Source: JBNFVY01 sp049943335
GTDB lineage: Bacteria; Pseudomonadota; Alphaproteobacteria; Rhodobacterales; Rhodobacteraceae
Length of the DNA: 64,000 nucleotides
Assembly (NCBI RefSeq): GCF_049943335.1
Contig: NZ_JBNFVY010000005.1
Span: 86,489 to 150,488 of the forward strand
Direction of reading: 5' to 3'
Shown: piece by piece, positions 42,102 through 50,971 of the stretch
Layout of the letters: every line of letters begins with the position of its first letter
Position numbering within the stretch: the stretch's first letter is position 1
Program-made: the position numbers and the translations under genes
The notes under the pieces: generated by a model
The model's input: only the letters and a program-made list of their open reading frames with translations
What the model was told of the DNA's origin: nothing
Database searches by the model: none

Positions 42102-44231
42102 ATGATCGACGTCGACGACCTGATCGCGCTGGTTCGCAACTACAACCCCAAGACAAATGAAGCCAAGCTGCGCGATGCCTATGACTATGGCATGGCCATG
42201 CACGAGGGCCAGTTCCGCCATTCGGGCGAGCCGTACTTCAGCCATCCGGTCGCGGTGGCCGCGATCCTGACGGAAATGCGTCTGGACGATGCGACCATCA
42301 TTACCGCGCTTTTGCATGACACCATCGAAGACACCGGATCGACCTATGGGCAGATTTCCGAGCGGTTCGGCCCCGACATCGCCGAACTGGTCGATGGCGT
42401 CACCAAGCTGACCAACCTGCAGCTTTCGTCGTCGGAAACCAAGCAGGCGGAGAACTTTCGCAAGCTGTTCATGGCCATGTCCAAGGACCTGCGGGTGATC
42501 CTGGTCAAACTGGCTGACCGGTTGCACAACATGCGCACCATCAAGTCCATGCGCCCGGAAAAGCAGGTGCAAAAGGCGCGCGAGACGATGGATATCTACG
42601 CGCCCCTGGCAGGGCGCATGGGCATGCAGTGGATGCGCGAGGAACTAGAGGACCTGTCGTTCAAGGTGCTCAATCCCGAAGGGCGCAATTCCATCATCCG
42701 CCGTTTCATCACCTTGCAGCGCGAAACCGGCGATGTCGTCTATCAGATCACCAACGACATCCGCCACGAGCTTGAAACCGAAGGGGTCGAAGCCGATGTG
42801 TTCGGCCGCGCCAAAAAGCCCTATTCGATCTGGCGCAAGATGCAGGAAAAATCGCAGAGTTTTTCCCGCCTGTCCGACATCTACGGGTTCCGCATCATCA
42901 CGCAGACCGAAGGCGACTGTTACCGCGTTCTGGGCGCGATCCACCGCCGGTGGCGGGCTGTGCCCGGCCGGTTCAAGGACTATATCAGCCAGCCGAAATC
43001 GAACGGGTACCGATCGATCCACACCACCGTGTCGGGCCGCGACGGCAAGCGCGTCGAGGTGCAGATCCGCACCCGTCAGATGCACGAGGTCGCCGAAGCG
43101 GGCGTCGCCGCGCACTGGTCGTATCGTGACGGCGTGCGGGCCGAAAACCCCTTTGCCGTCGATCCGTCCAAGTGGATCGCCACGCTGACCGAACGGTTCG
43201 AAAGCGCGCACGATCACGACGAATTCCTCGAGCACGTCAAGCTTGAGATGTATTCCGATCAGGTCTTTTGTTTTTCGCCCAAGGGCGATGTGGTCAAGTT
43301 GCCCAAAGGGGCCACGCCGCTGGATTTTGCCTATGCGATCCACACCCGAATCGGCGACAGCTGTGTCGGCGCCAAGGTGGATGGAATCCGCGTGCCCATG
43401 TGGACACGGCTGAAAAATGGCCAGTCGGTCGAAATCATGACGGCCGAGGGGCAGCGCCCGCAAGCCACATGGATCGACATCGTCGTGACCGGCCGCGCCA
43501 AGGCCGCGATCCGCAAAAGCCTGCGCGAAGAACACCGCGAGCGTTTTATCAAACTGGGGCGCGAACTGGCGCGTGTCGCATTTGAGCACGTGGGCAAGAA
43601 GGCGACCGACAAGGCGCTGAAAACCGCGGCGCGCCAGATGTCGTGCAATACCGTCGACGACCTGCTCGAACGCTTGGGGGCGGCCGAACTGCCCGCCCGC
43701 GATGTGGTCCGCGCGCTTTACCCCGAACTGGATACCACGGGCGAAAATGTCGATCAGAAACGCGCGGTGCTGGGGCTGCGGCAAGGCCAGCGTTTTGAGC
43801 GGGCGCAGTGTTGCCAGCCGGTTCCGGGCGAAAGGATCGTCGGCATCGGAATCCCAGGCCACGGCGTGGTGATCCACGCGATCGATTGCCCGACGCTGGA
43901 AGATCACGAAGACACGACCGATCAGTGGTTGGACCTGCAGTGGCATTCAGGCCCGCATGGGGCGGTCAACAACGTGACGCTGAACGTCACCATTTCGAAT
44001 GATGCGGGCGTGCTTGGGCGCATTTGCACGTTGATTGGCGAGCAAAAGGCCAATATCTCGGACCTGCATTTCGTTGACCGCAAACAGGATTTCTATCGAC
44101 TGCTGATCGATGTGGATATACGCGATGTCGAGCATCTTCATGCCGTGATGTTGGCATTAGAGGCAGAAAGCGACATCGCCGATATCAGTCGGCATCGCGA
44201 TGTCACGCGCAGTGCGCAAGGGGCACACTGA
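42102..44231 (+). CDS. rsh: Bifunctional (p)ppGpp synthetase/hydrolase Rsh (RelA/SpoT family)
   Basis: A 709-residue stringent-response enzyme. The N-terminal HD hydrolase has intact ALLHDTIEDTG (HD 72-73, ED 76-77). The synthetase domain has DIYGFRIITQTEGDCYRVLG and FKDYISQPKSNGYRSIHTTV. TGS (VFCFSPKGDVVKLPKGATPL), a helical region and a C-terminal ACT domain follow. With both sites intact it should make and degrade (p)ppGpp, and as a rule it is the sole long RSH in alphaproteobacteria. It starts 31 bp after rpoZ. DUF2062 and pdxJ follow on the same strand. Confidence 0.96.
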   Translation: MIDVDDLIALVRNYNPKTNEAKLRDAYDYGMAMHEGQFRHSGEPYFSHPVAVAAILTEMRLDDATIITALLHDTIEDTGSTYGQISERFGPDIAELVDGVTKLTNLQLSSSETKQAENFRKLFMAMSKDLRVILVKLADRLHNMRTIKSMRPEKQVQKARETMDIYAPLAGRMGMQWMREELEDLSFKVLNPEGRNSIIRRFITLQRETGDVVYQITNDIRHELETEGVEADVFGRAKKPYSIWRKMQEKSQSFSRLSDIYGFRIITQTEGDCYRVLGAIHRRWRAVPGRFKDYISQPKSNGYRSIHTTVSGRDGKRVEVQIRTRQMHEVAEAGVAAHWSYRDGVRAENPFAVDPSKWIATLTERFESAHDHDEFLEHVKLEMYSDQVFCFSPKGDVVKLPKGATPLDFAYAIHTRIGDSCVGAKVDGIRVPMWTRLKNGQSVEIMTAEGQRPQATWIDIVVTGRAKAAIRKSLREEHRERFIKLGRELARVAFEHVGKKATDKALKTAARQMSCNTVDDLLERLGAAELPARDVVRALYPELDTTGENVDQKRAVLGLRQGQRFERAQCCQPVPGERIVGIGIPGHGVVIHAIDCPTLEDHEDTTDQWLDLQWHSGPHGAVNNVTLNVTISNDAGVLGRICTLIGEQKANISDLHFVDRKQDFYRLLIDVDIRDVEHLHAVMLALEAESDIADISRHRDVTRSAQGAH

Positions 44232-44289
44232 CCCGACAAACCGTCGCGAATCGTCTAAGGTAGGCGGGGTCGAGCAAGGGGAAGAACCG

Positions 44290-44991
44290 GTGTTCAAACG
44301 CCGCAATAAACTTTCATGGGTGCAGGCTGCGGGTCAGTTGGTCTGGCCGCGCGGCGGTTGGACGCGTGCTATGCATTACGTCCGCCATCGCATCCGCCGC
44401 CTTCCCGATACGCCCGAAAAAATCGCACGCGGCATTTTCGCGGGCGTCTTTACTGTGTTCACCCCTTTTTTCGGGCTGCATTTCGTCGTCGCCGCGCTGC
44501 TGGCGAAAGTGATGCGGGGCAATATCTGGGCGGCGCTGGCCGCGACCTTCGTGGGCAACCCGCTGACCTATGTGCCGATCGCGGTCACGTCTCTCAAGAC
44601 CGGGCATCTTCTGCTTGGCACGCAGTTTTCGCCCGACGACGAACGCAGCCTGATGGGCAAGTTCATGGCGGCGGCGGATGACTTCTGGCGCAATTTCCGC
44701 GCCATTTTCACTGACGTAGACGCCAATTGGAACAGCCTGATCCAGTTCTGGCACGAGGTGTATTACCCCTATCTGATCGGCGGGCTGATCCCCGGGGTCC
44801 TTGCGGGGTGGGGCGCCTATTTCCTGTCGGTTCCGGTTCTGCGCGCCTATCAGAAACGCCGCCGGGCCAAGCTGCTGGCGATCCTTGAAATGCGGCGCCA
44901 GGCGGGCGAAGCGGCGCGGGCCGATGATCCGGGCGATGCCAAGCGCGAAGCGGGCACCACCAAGCACAACAACAGCGGCGCGACGGCATAG
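44290..44991 (+). CDS. DUF2062 domain membrane protein
   Basis: A 233-residue protein with a DUF2062 domain. A basic N-terminus precedes a first hydrophobic hairpin (about 55-90: ARGIFAGVFTVFTPFFGLHF and the following helix), VGNPLTYVPIA, and a later helix pair around 165-195. The C-terminus is charged. Conserved next to rsh and pdxJ in this group; the function is unknown. The start is GTG at 44290 with AAGGGGAAG just upstream, 58 bp after rsh. The frame reaches back to 44200 over the rsh end, but that part is not conserved in character. Confidence 0.88.
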   Translation: MFKRRNKLSWVQAAGQLVWPRGGWTRAMHYVRHRIRRLPDTPEKIARGIFAGVFTVFTPFFGLHFVVAALLAKVMRGNIWAALAATFVGNPLTYVPIAVTSLKTGHLLLGTQFSPDDERSLMGKFMAAADDFWRNFRAIFTDVDANWNSLIQFWHEVYYPYLIGGLIPGVLAGWGAYFLSVPVLRAYQKRRRAKLLAILEMRRQAGEAARADDPGDAKREAGTTKHNNSGATA

Positions 44992-45088
44992 CGCCCCGCT
45001 CCGGTGACACATGAAATCCCGGGTGGACCTGCCAGCCGGATCGGCTAGGGTCTGGCCGAACAGAAACTGACAGAAACTGGGGGGCGGA

Positions 45089-45838
45089 ATGCAACCTGTC
45101 GGAGATCTGCGTTTGGGCGTGAACATCGATCACGTCGCCACGGTACGAAATGCCCGCGGGTCGGCTTATCCCGATCCGATCCGCGCGGCGAAACTGGCGC
45201 AAGAGGCTGGCGCCGATGGCATTACCGCGCACCTGCGTGAAGACCGGCGTCATATTTCGGACGCGGATATCGCAGGGCTGATGTCGACGCTTGAGCTGCC
45301 GTTGAATTTTGAAATGGCCGCGACCGACGAAATGCAGGCCATCGCCTTGCGTCACCGGCCGCATGCGGTCTGCATCGTGCCCGAAAAACGCGAAGAGCGC
45401 ACCACCGAAGGCGGGCTTGATGTCGCGCGCGATGAAAACCGTCTGGCGCATTTTATTGCGCCGCTGCGCGATGCGGGCTGCAGGGTGTCCATTTTCATCG
45501 CGGCGGACCGGGCGCAGATCGAAGCGGCCGCGCGGATCGGCGCCGCCGTGGTCGAATTGCACACCGGCGCCTATTGCGATCTTCACGCCGAAGGGGCGTT
45601 CGACAAGCGCGACGAAGAGTTGGCCCGCCTGACCGACATGGCCGCCCTGGCGCATGATCTGGGGCTGGAAGTGCACGCTGGGCACGGGCTGACCTATGAC
45701 ACGGTCACCCCCATTGCCGTCCTGCCGCAGATCGTCGAACTGAACATCGGTCACTTTCTGATCGGCGAGGCGATTTTCCGCGGTCTGGTCCCCGCAATCC
45801 ACGAGATGAGACGGCTCATGCAAGATGCCCGTGGTTAA
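45089..45838 (+). CDS. pdxJ: Pyridoxine 5'-phosphate synthase
   Basis: A 249-residue TIM-barrel enzyme condensing 1-deoxyxylulose 5-phosphate with 3-amino-2-oxopropyl phosphate to pyridoxine 5'-phosphate. It shows RLGVNIDHVATVRNARG (active-site His), ITAHLREDRRHI, VCIVPEKREERTTEGGLD and HAGHGLTYDTV. Closely followed by a small secreted-protein gene and acpS, the usual pdxJ-acpS neighbourhood. Its 3' end overlaps the next gene by 14 bp. Confidence 0.97.
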   Translation: MQPVGDLRLGVNIDHVATVRNARGSAYPDPIRAAKLAQEAGADGITAHLREDRRHISDADIAGLMSTLELPLNFEMAATDEMQAIALRHRPHAVCIVPEKREERTTEGGLDVARDENRLAHFIAPLRDAGCRVSIFIAADRAQIEAAARIGAAVVELHTGAYCDLHAEGAFDKRDEELARLTDMAALAHDLGLEVHAGHGLTYDTVTPIAVLPQIVELNIGHFLIGEAIFRGLVPAIHEMRRLMQDARG

Positions 45839-46349
45839 TCGGTTGGTTGCCGCCGCAAGACGGCGCGGCCCGCGCGGCGCCGGCCCCCGCTGCACCGGCC
45901 ACCGCGTGCGGGCGGCGGTTCTGGCGGCGCTGGTGGGCGCATCTCCAGCGGTCGCGCAACAGGTCAGTGATTGCGACTGGCGCGCGCGGGCGGACAACAT
46001 CATGGAGCCATGGGAAGAAAACACCCGCACCTTCGGCGGTGGGCGCACCCGGATCACAGCGCTGGACACGATTGAACCGGCTGTTGGCGCGTTCCACCTG
46101 ATGATCGTGTCACCGCCCTTTGACGAGGTCGGCGCGCGCCAGTGCAAGATCGTGTCTCTGGACGGATCCGCCGGCTTTGCAGGGATGCACATCGACCGGA
46201 TGATCGCCGGCTATCATCCGTCGACCGGGTTGGCGTTGCAGGTGCCGGTGCGGATATTGGGGGAAACGGGCGCGCCGCAAGACGCGGTTCTGAACGTTGC
46301 CGTCAATCAGGGCACGGGCGCCATTTCCGCGCAGGTGGGTGCGCCATGA
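45825..46349 (+). CDS. Hypothetical exported protein between pdxJ and acpS
   Basis: A 174-residue protein with an Arg-rich start and then a signal-like helix (VLAALVGASPAVAQQ). Cleavage there would leave a mature domain of about 125 residues beginning VSDCDWRARADNIMEPWEEN. Two cysteines (DCDW and RQCKI) could form a disulfide. No family recognised. A GTG at 45906 would give a shorter, more normal signal peptide and avoid overlap with pdxJ. Its last 4 bp overlap acpS, so it is embedded in the operon. Expected in the periplasm. Confidence 0.65.
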   Translation: MPVVNRLVAAARRRGPRGAGPRCTGHRVRAAVLAALVGASPAVAQQVSDCDWRARADNIMEPWEENTRTFGGGRTRITALDTIEPAVGAFHLMIVSPPFDEVGARQCKIVSLDGSAGFAGMHIDRMIAGYHPSTGLALQVPVRILGETGAPQDAVLNVAVNQGTGAISAQVGAP

Positions 46350-46795
46350 TCCTGGGCATCGGCACCGACCTGGCCAATATCGAACGCATCGAAAAGACGC
46401 TTGATCGTTTCGGCGACAGGTTTCGCAACCGCGTTTTTACCGAGATCGAACAAACCAAAGCCGAGCGCCGCCAGGACACCGCCGGAACCTATGCCAAACG
46501 GTGGGCCGCGAAAGAGGCCTGCTCCAAAGCGCTCGGGACCGGGTTGCGGATGGGCATCGCATGGAAAGACATGTCGGTGACCAACCTGCGCTCTGGCCAA
46601 CCCGTCATGCATGTGACCGGCTGGGCAGCAGAACGCCTGGCCGACATGACCCCCGAGGGCTGCGAAGCGGTCATCCACGTCACGCTGACCGACGATCACC
46701 CCTGGGCCCAGGCGTTCGTCGTGATCGAGGCGCGCCCGGAGGCCGACACTTCACTTCTTGCGGGAAACCCCGCCCCGCGCCGTCCATCGGCTTGA
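46346..46795 (+). CDS. acpS: Holo-[acyl-carrier-protein] synthase
   Basis: A 149-residue phosphopantetheinyl transferase that activates acyl carrier protein. The family start MILGIGTDLANIERIE supplies the metal Asp (8) and KRWAAKEACSKALGTG the metal Glu. The C-terminal tail is slightly longer than usual (after VVIEARPEAD). The start overlaps the preceding gene by 4 bp. lepB follows after 55 bp. Confidence 0.96.
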   Translation: MILGIGTDLANIERIEKTLDRFGDRFRNRVFTEIEQTKAERRQDTAGTYAKRWAAKEACSKALGTGLRMGIAWKDMSVTNLRSGQPVMHVTGWAAERLADMTPEGCEAVIHVTLTDDHPWAQAFVVIEARPEADTSLLAGNPAPRRPSA

Positions 46796-46850
46796 CAGGT
46801 GGCGCGGCGAAACGCATGTAGCCCCGAACGAATTTGAAAGGCGACACCCT

Positions 46851-47624
46851 ATGTCTGAGATCAAGGATGGTCTGGTCGAAACTGTAAAGACGGTCGTTTA
46901 CGCGCTGTTGATTGCCGGTGTGTTCAGGACATTGTTCTTTCAGCCTTTCTGGATTCCGACCGGATCCATGAAAGACACGCTGCTGATCGGGGATTTCCTG
47001 TTCGTCAACAAGATGGCCTACGGCTATTCGCGCTATTCGTGCCCCTTTGCGGTCTGTCCGATTTCGGGCCGGATCCTTGGCGATGAACCCGAGCGCGGCG
47101 ACGTCATCGTGTTTCGTCACCCCTCTAGCGGGGCCGACTATGTCAAACGCCTGATTGGCCTGCCGGGCGACACGGTGCAGATGAAATCGGGTCTCTTGTA
47201 TCTCAATGGCGAAGAAGTCCCGCAGGTGCCCGCAGGCACCTACGAAGAGCTGTATCAACGCCAGGGCAGCCAGGGCACCACGCCGATCTGTGCCAATGGC
47301 GCAGTTGGATTTGGCGGAACCTGTATCAAGGAACGCGCGATTGAAACCCTGCCGAACGGGGTTGCGCATTCGGTTCTGAACGCGGGCAACGGCGGGCTGG
47401 ACAACACGCCGGTCTTTACCGTTCCCGAAGGGCACTATTTCTTCATGGGCGACAACCGCGACAATTCCACCGACAGTCGCGTTGCGCAGCCGGTGGGTGT
47501 CGGGTTCGTGTCCGAGCAATACCTGCTTGGCCGGGTTGACCGGGTGATGTTTTCGTCGGCGGGCAAATCGCTGCTGTTCTTCTGGACCTGGCGCGGCGAT
47601 CGGTTCTTCAAGGCGGTCGAGTGA
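46851..47624 (+). CDS. lepB: Signal peptidase I
   Basis: A 257-residue inner-membrane protease that removes signal peptides. One N-terminal membrane segment (about 9-30) leads into the catalytic Ser in IPTGSMKDTLL (Ser 39), the general-base Lys in DYVKRLIGLPGD (Lys 99) and the box E motif FMGDNRDNSTDSR. The ATG at 46851 is chosen; an upstream in-frame start at 46758 would overlap acpS. Its stop overlaps the rnc start (GTGA). Confidence 0.96.
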   Translation: MSEIKDGLVETVKTVVYALLIAGVFRTLFFQPFWIPTGSMKDTLLIGDFLFVNKMAYGYSRYSCPFAVCPISGRILGDEPERGDVIVFRHPSSGADYVKRLIGLPGDTVQMKSGLLYLNGEEVPQVPAGTYEELYQRQGSQGTTPICANGAVGFGGTCIKERAIETLPNGVAHSVLNAGNGGLDNTPVFTVPEGHYFFMGDNRDNSTDSRVAQPVGVGFVSEQYLLGRVDRVMFSSAGKSLLFFWTWRGDRFFKAVE

Positions 47625-48310
47625 AGCTTGCCGCCGATCTCAAGGCCTTTGAGGGCCGTTTGGGGCACGAATTCGCCGACCCCGATCTGTTGATCCGCGC
47701 CGTCACGCATTCGTCGCTCTCGTCGCCCACGCGGCCAGACAACCAGCGGCTGGAATTTCTGGGCGACCGTGTGCTGGGGCTGGTGATGGCCGAAGCGCTG
47801 TTCGAAGCGGATCGCGGCGCGTCCGAGGGGCAGCTGGCCCCGCGTTTCAACGCCTTGGTGCGCAAGGAAACCTGCGCCGACGTCGCGCGGCAGATCGATC
47901 TTGGGGCGGTGCTGAAACTGGGCCGCTCTGAAATGATGTCGGGGGGGCGGCGCAAACAGGCCCTGCTGGGCGACGCGATGGAGGCCGTCATCGCCGCAGT
48001 GTATCGCGATGCCGGGTTCGCCAAGGCCAAGGCCGTGGTCAGCACGTTGTGGGGGGATCGTATCAACACGGTTGAGCAGGATGCTCGCGACGCAAAGACC
48101 GCGTTGCAGGAATGGGCGCAGGCCCGCCGCCAAAGCCCGCCCCGCTACGCTGAAGTGTCACGATCCGGGCCGGATCACGCCCCGGTCTTTACCATTGAAG
48201 CACGGTTGCAAAGCGGGCAGACCGCCCGGGCCCAGGCCCCGTCAAAGCGTCAGGCCGAACAGGCCGCCGCAACAACGCTGCTGGAACGATTGGAGGCCAA
48301 GGATGGCTGA
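47621..48310 (+). CDS. rnc: Ribonuclease III
   Basis: A 229-residue double-stranded-RNA endonuclease for rRNA and mRNA processing. The signature is NQRLEFLGDRVLGLV (41-55), with catalytic Glu and Asp. ALLGDAMEAVIAAVYRD is the second acidic site. A C-terminal dsRBD is present (about 155-225, with APSKRQAEQAAATTLLE). The start is GTG at 47621, coupled to lepB. The end overlaps era by 8 bp. The gene order lepB-rnc-era is the conserved proteobacterial arrangement. Confidence 0.96.
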   Translation: MKLAADLKAFEGRLGHEFADPDLLIRAVTHSSLSSPTRPDNQRLEFLGDRVLGLVMAEALFEADRGASEGQLAPRFNALVRKETCADVARQIDLGAVLKLGRSEMMSGGRRKQALLGDAMEAVIAAVYRDAGFAKAKAVVSTLWGDRINTVEQDARDAKTALQEWAQARRQSPPRYAEVSRSGPDHAPVFTIEARLQSGQTARAQAPSKRQAEQAAATTLLERLEAKDG

Positions 48311-49220
48311 GACGACACGCGCAGGTTTTGTCGCCCTGATCGGCGAGCCGAATGCCGGAAAATCGACCCTGTTAAACCGGATGGTCGGGGCCAAGGTGTC
48401 GATCGTGACCCACAAGGTCCAGACCACCCGTGCCCGTATTCGCGGCGTCGCCATCGAAGGCGACAGCCAGATCGTCTTTGTGGACACGCCGGGCATCTTT
48501 CAGCCCAAGCGGCGTTTGGACCGGGCCATGGTCACGGCGGCATGGGGCGGGGCGGCCGATGCCGATATCGTTGTGCTGATGATCGAAGCGCACCGCGGCC
48601 TGACCAGGGGCACGCAGGCGATCATCGACGCCCTGCATGAGCGCGCCTCGCCCAAGCAGACGATGGCGCTTGCGATCAACAAGATCGACCGCGTCCAGCC
48701 CGAGGTCCTGTTGGCCATGACCAAGGACCTGAACGCGGCATACCCCTTTGCCGAAACCTTCCTGATCTCGGCCGAAAAGGGCCGCGGCGTGGACGATCTG
48801 CGCGCCTGGCTGGCCCGCAGCCTGCCCGAGGGCCCCTGGCTTTACCCCGATGACCAGATCGCCGATCTGCCCCTGCGCATGATCGCGGCGGAAACGACCC
48901 GCGAAAAGCTGACCCTGCGGCTGCATCAGGAATTGCCCTACCAACTGACTGTCGAGACCGAAAATTGGGAAGAACGCAAGGACGGCTCGGTCAAGATTGA
49001 TCAGGTGATCTACGTGGCGCGCGACGGGCACAAGGGGATCATCCTTGGCCACAAGGGCGAGACGATCAAAGCCGTCAGCAAGGCCGCCCGCGAGGATCTG
49101 GTCGAATTCCTGGGCCGCAAGGTGCATCTGTTCCTGCAGGTCAAAGTGCGGCCCGGCTGGTTGGAAGAACGCGAACGGTACGGCGAAATGGGCCTGGATT
49201 TCAACGACGGCAACACCTGA
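48303..49220 (+). CDS. era: GTPase Era
   Basis: A 305-residue GTPase for 16S rRNA maturation and 30S assembly. G1 is GEPNAGKST (14-22), and the switch region KVQTTRARIRGV, G3 FVDTPGIF and G4 NKID are present. The C-terminal KH domain contains GHKGIILGHKGETIKAVSK. The ATG at 48303 lies inside the rnc end. The reading frame extends far upstream in another frame of rnc and is spurious. It shares one base (TGATG) with the following DUF1491 gene. Confidence 0.97.
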   Translation: MAETTRAGFVALIGEPNAGKSTLLNRMVGAKVSIVTHKVQTTRARIRGVAIEGDSQIVFVDTPGIFQPKRRLDRAMVTAAWGGAADADIVVLMIEAHRGLTRGTQAIIDALHERASPKQTMALAINKIDRVQPEVLLAMTKDLNAAYPFAETFLISAEKGRGVDDLRAWLARSLPEGPWLYPDDQIADLPLRMIAAETTREKLTLRLHQELPYQLTVETENWEERKDGSVKIDQVIYVARDGHKGIILGHKGETIKAVSKAAREDLVEFLGRKVHLFLQVKVRPGWLEERERYGEMGLDFNDGNT

Positions 49221-49549
49221 TGCGCCTGACCACGGACATGTGGGTTGGCGCCTATCTGACCCGCCTGCGGCTGGCCGCCATCCCCGCGTTCGTCACCGCC
49301 AAAGGCGATCCCACCGCCGGGGCCGTCATCGTCAAACTGAACACGCTGGACGGGCAGGCCAAGGCGTTCCAGCGCACCTACGATCTGCTCAGCGATCAGC
49401 GCATGTGGGACACGCTGGCCCAGGGCCCCGAACCCGAGGTGGACGAGGCGCTGCGCAAGCAACGTCGGGTCGATCCGGACCTGTGGGTGATTGAGGTCGA
49501 GGATCGCCATGGGCGCACCTTGCTCGATGAGCCGGGGCTGAAGGACTAG
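49220..49549 (+). CDS. DUF1491 family protein
   Basis: A 109-residue protein of the alphaproteobacterial DUF1491 family, start MRLTTDMWVGAYLTRLRLAA, with the conserved RRVDPDLWVIEVEDRHGRTL segment near the C-terminus. Function unknown; usually found right after era. Translationally coupled to era by TGATG. Its TAG stop lies in a CTAG that also supplies the stop of the convergent minus-strand gene. Confidence 0.9.
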   Translation: MRLTTDMWVGAYLTRLRLAAIPAFVTAKGDPTAGAVIVKLNTLDGQAKAFQRTYDLLSDQRMWDTLAQGPEPEVDEALRKQRRVDPDLWVIEVEDRHGRTLLDEPGLKD

Positions 49550-50178
49550 GCGCGTCGCGGTGCCAGGGCGCGCGCCAGGCCAATCAGCCCAAGCCCTGCG
49601 ACGGTAAAGGTCACCATCAGCACGGCGCACCAATAGGCAAAGCCGCCCCATCCCAGTTTCGGCAAATTCACGAAGAAATAGGGGTAAACGCCGTCCATCG
49701 ATGCGCGGATCAGCGCGTAGACCAGGTAGCCCGCGGGCCATAGCAGCCACCACAGCGCCAGGCGCCATTGCAGCGCGCGTTTGGGGGCCAGAAACAGCCA
49801 CCACATGGCCGTGGCCGCAGGCACCACCGTGTGCAGCCCGTGATCGGTGATCAGGCCAAGTCGGCTCTTGCCCGCGAAATCGGCCAGCAGCAGATGATAG
49901 ACCACGCCGACGATCGCGATCCACAGCGTCACCCCGGTCAGCCAACCCGCGCTCACCAGCCGTCCGCTGAAAGCGATGTAGCCAAATGTTGCGGCGACAA
50001 TCCCGTTCGTCAGAATCGTGAAATAGCGCAGGTTGATCCACAGCCCGCCCAACACGCTCATGCCCGGATGATCGCCTATGGTGATCGTCAGTTGCGACAG
50101 GATGGCGGCAAGGGCCGTCACGGCCAGCGCGGCGGCGCTGATGCGTTGGGCGCGGGTAGAACGGTCGGCAAGGCTCAT
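49546..50178 (-). CDS. Pr6Pr-family six-helix membrane protein
   Basis: A 210-residue protein with six membrane helices, start MSLADRSTRAQRISAAALAV. Characteristic blocks are LRYFTILTNGIVAATFGYI, TDHGLHTVVPAATAMWWLFL and VYPYFFVNLPKLGWGGFAYW, matching the Pr6Pr (FAR-17a/AIG1-related) family. Function unknown; eukaryotic relatives act on lipids. It is inserted in antisense orientation between era-DUF1491 and recO. The ATG at 50178 is chosen; the long upstream frame overlaps recO. Confidence 0.85.
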   Translation of the reverse strand: MSLADRSTRAQRISAAALAVTALAAILSQLTITIGDHPGMSVLGGLWINLRYFTILTNGIVAATFGYIAFSGRLVSAGWLTGVTLWIAIVGVVYHLLLADFAGKSRLGLITDHGLHTVVPAATAMWWLFLAPKRALQWRLALWWLLWPAGYLVYALIRASMDGVYPYFFVNLPKLGWGGFAYWCAVLMVTFTVAGLGLIGLARALAPRRA

Positions 50179-50257
50179 GGTTCGCCAATCTTGCGTAATC
50201 GCAGGGCGGTGCGCAACCCGCTTGCCATGCGGCGGCAGCACTGGGAATAATGCCAAC

Positions 50258-50971
50258 ATGGAGTGGCGGGACACGGGCACAGTATTGGCCACGCGAAAGC
50301 ACGGCGAAACTTCGGCGATCGTCGAAGTTTTCACGGCCGAACACGGGCGCCACACGGGCGTGGTGCGCGGGGGCGTGTCGCGCAAGATCAAGGCGGTTTT
50401 GCAACCCGGTAGCCACGTCAGCGTGGCGTGGCGCGCGCGCCTTGAGGATCACTTGGGCGCCTTTACGATCGAGCCGGTGAAATCACGCGCCGCGCTGATG
50501 GGCGACCGGTTGCAATTGGGCGCGCTGAACGCGGTGACCGCCATGCTGGTGCAAACCCTGCCCGAGCGCGAGTCGCACCCTTATCTCTATGCTGACAGCG
50601 AAGCCTTGTTCGACCGGATCGGGCAGGGCGACGACTGGCCGATGGCGTATTTGCATTGGGAATTGGCCTTGCTCGAAGAACTGGGCTACGGGCTGGACCT
50701 GTCGCGCTGCGCCGTAACCGGCTCACGCGAGGATCTGGCCTATGTCAGCCCGCGCACGGGCCGCGCCGTGGGGCGCGCGGCAGCGGGCGAATGGGCCGAC
50801 CGGTTGTTGCCCTTGCCACATTGCCTGCTGGGCCAGTCGCCCTATTTCGCGTCCGAGGTCACACAGGGCCTGACGATGACCGGGCATTTTCTGGAAAAGC
50901 TGATGAACGATCTGGGCGACAGGCCCTTGCCGCCCGCGCGTCAGAGATTTCTGGATCTGCTAAGCCGCTGA
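50258..50971 (+). CDS. recO: DNA repair protein RecO
   Basis: A 237-residue RecF-pathway mediator that loads RecA and anneals ssDNA. The N-terminal OB fold is MEWRDTGTVLATRKHGETSA, then VVRGGVSRKIKAVLQPG. A helical domain (ELALLEELGYGLDLSRCAVTG) has the first conserved Cys of the zinc-like region, which is reduced, as in many alphaproteobacteria. The ATG at 50258 lies 80 bp from the divergent Pr6Pr start. Its end overlaps the convergent SDR gene by 12 bp. Confidence 0.93.
   Translation: MEWRDTGTVLATRKHGETSAIVEVFTAEHGRHTGVVRGGVSRKIKAVLQPGSHVSVAWRARLEDHLGAFTIEPVKSRAALMGDRLQLGALNAVTAMLVQTLPERESHPYLYADSEALFDRIGQGDDWPMAYLHWELALLEELGYGLDLSRCAVTGSREDLAYVSPRTGRAVGRAAAGEWADRLLPLPHCLLGQSPYFASEVTQGLTMTGHFLEKLMNDLGDRPLPPARQRFLDLLSR

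Noticed and set aside
42645..43946. 433-codon minus-strand frame opposite rsh
   Set aside because: It is antisense to a complete Rsh with all domains; its His/Asp-rich composition is typical of a shadow frame.
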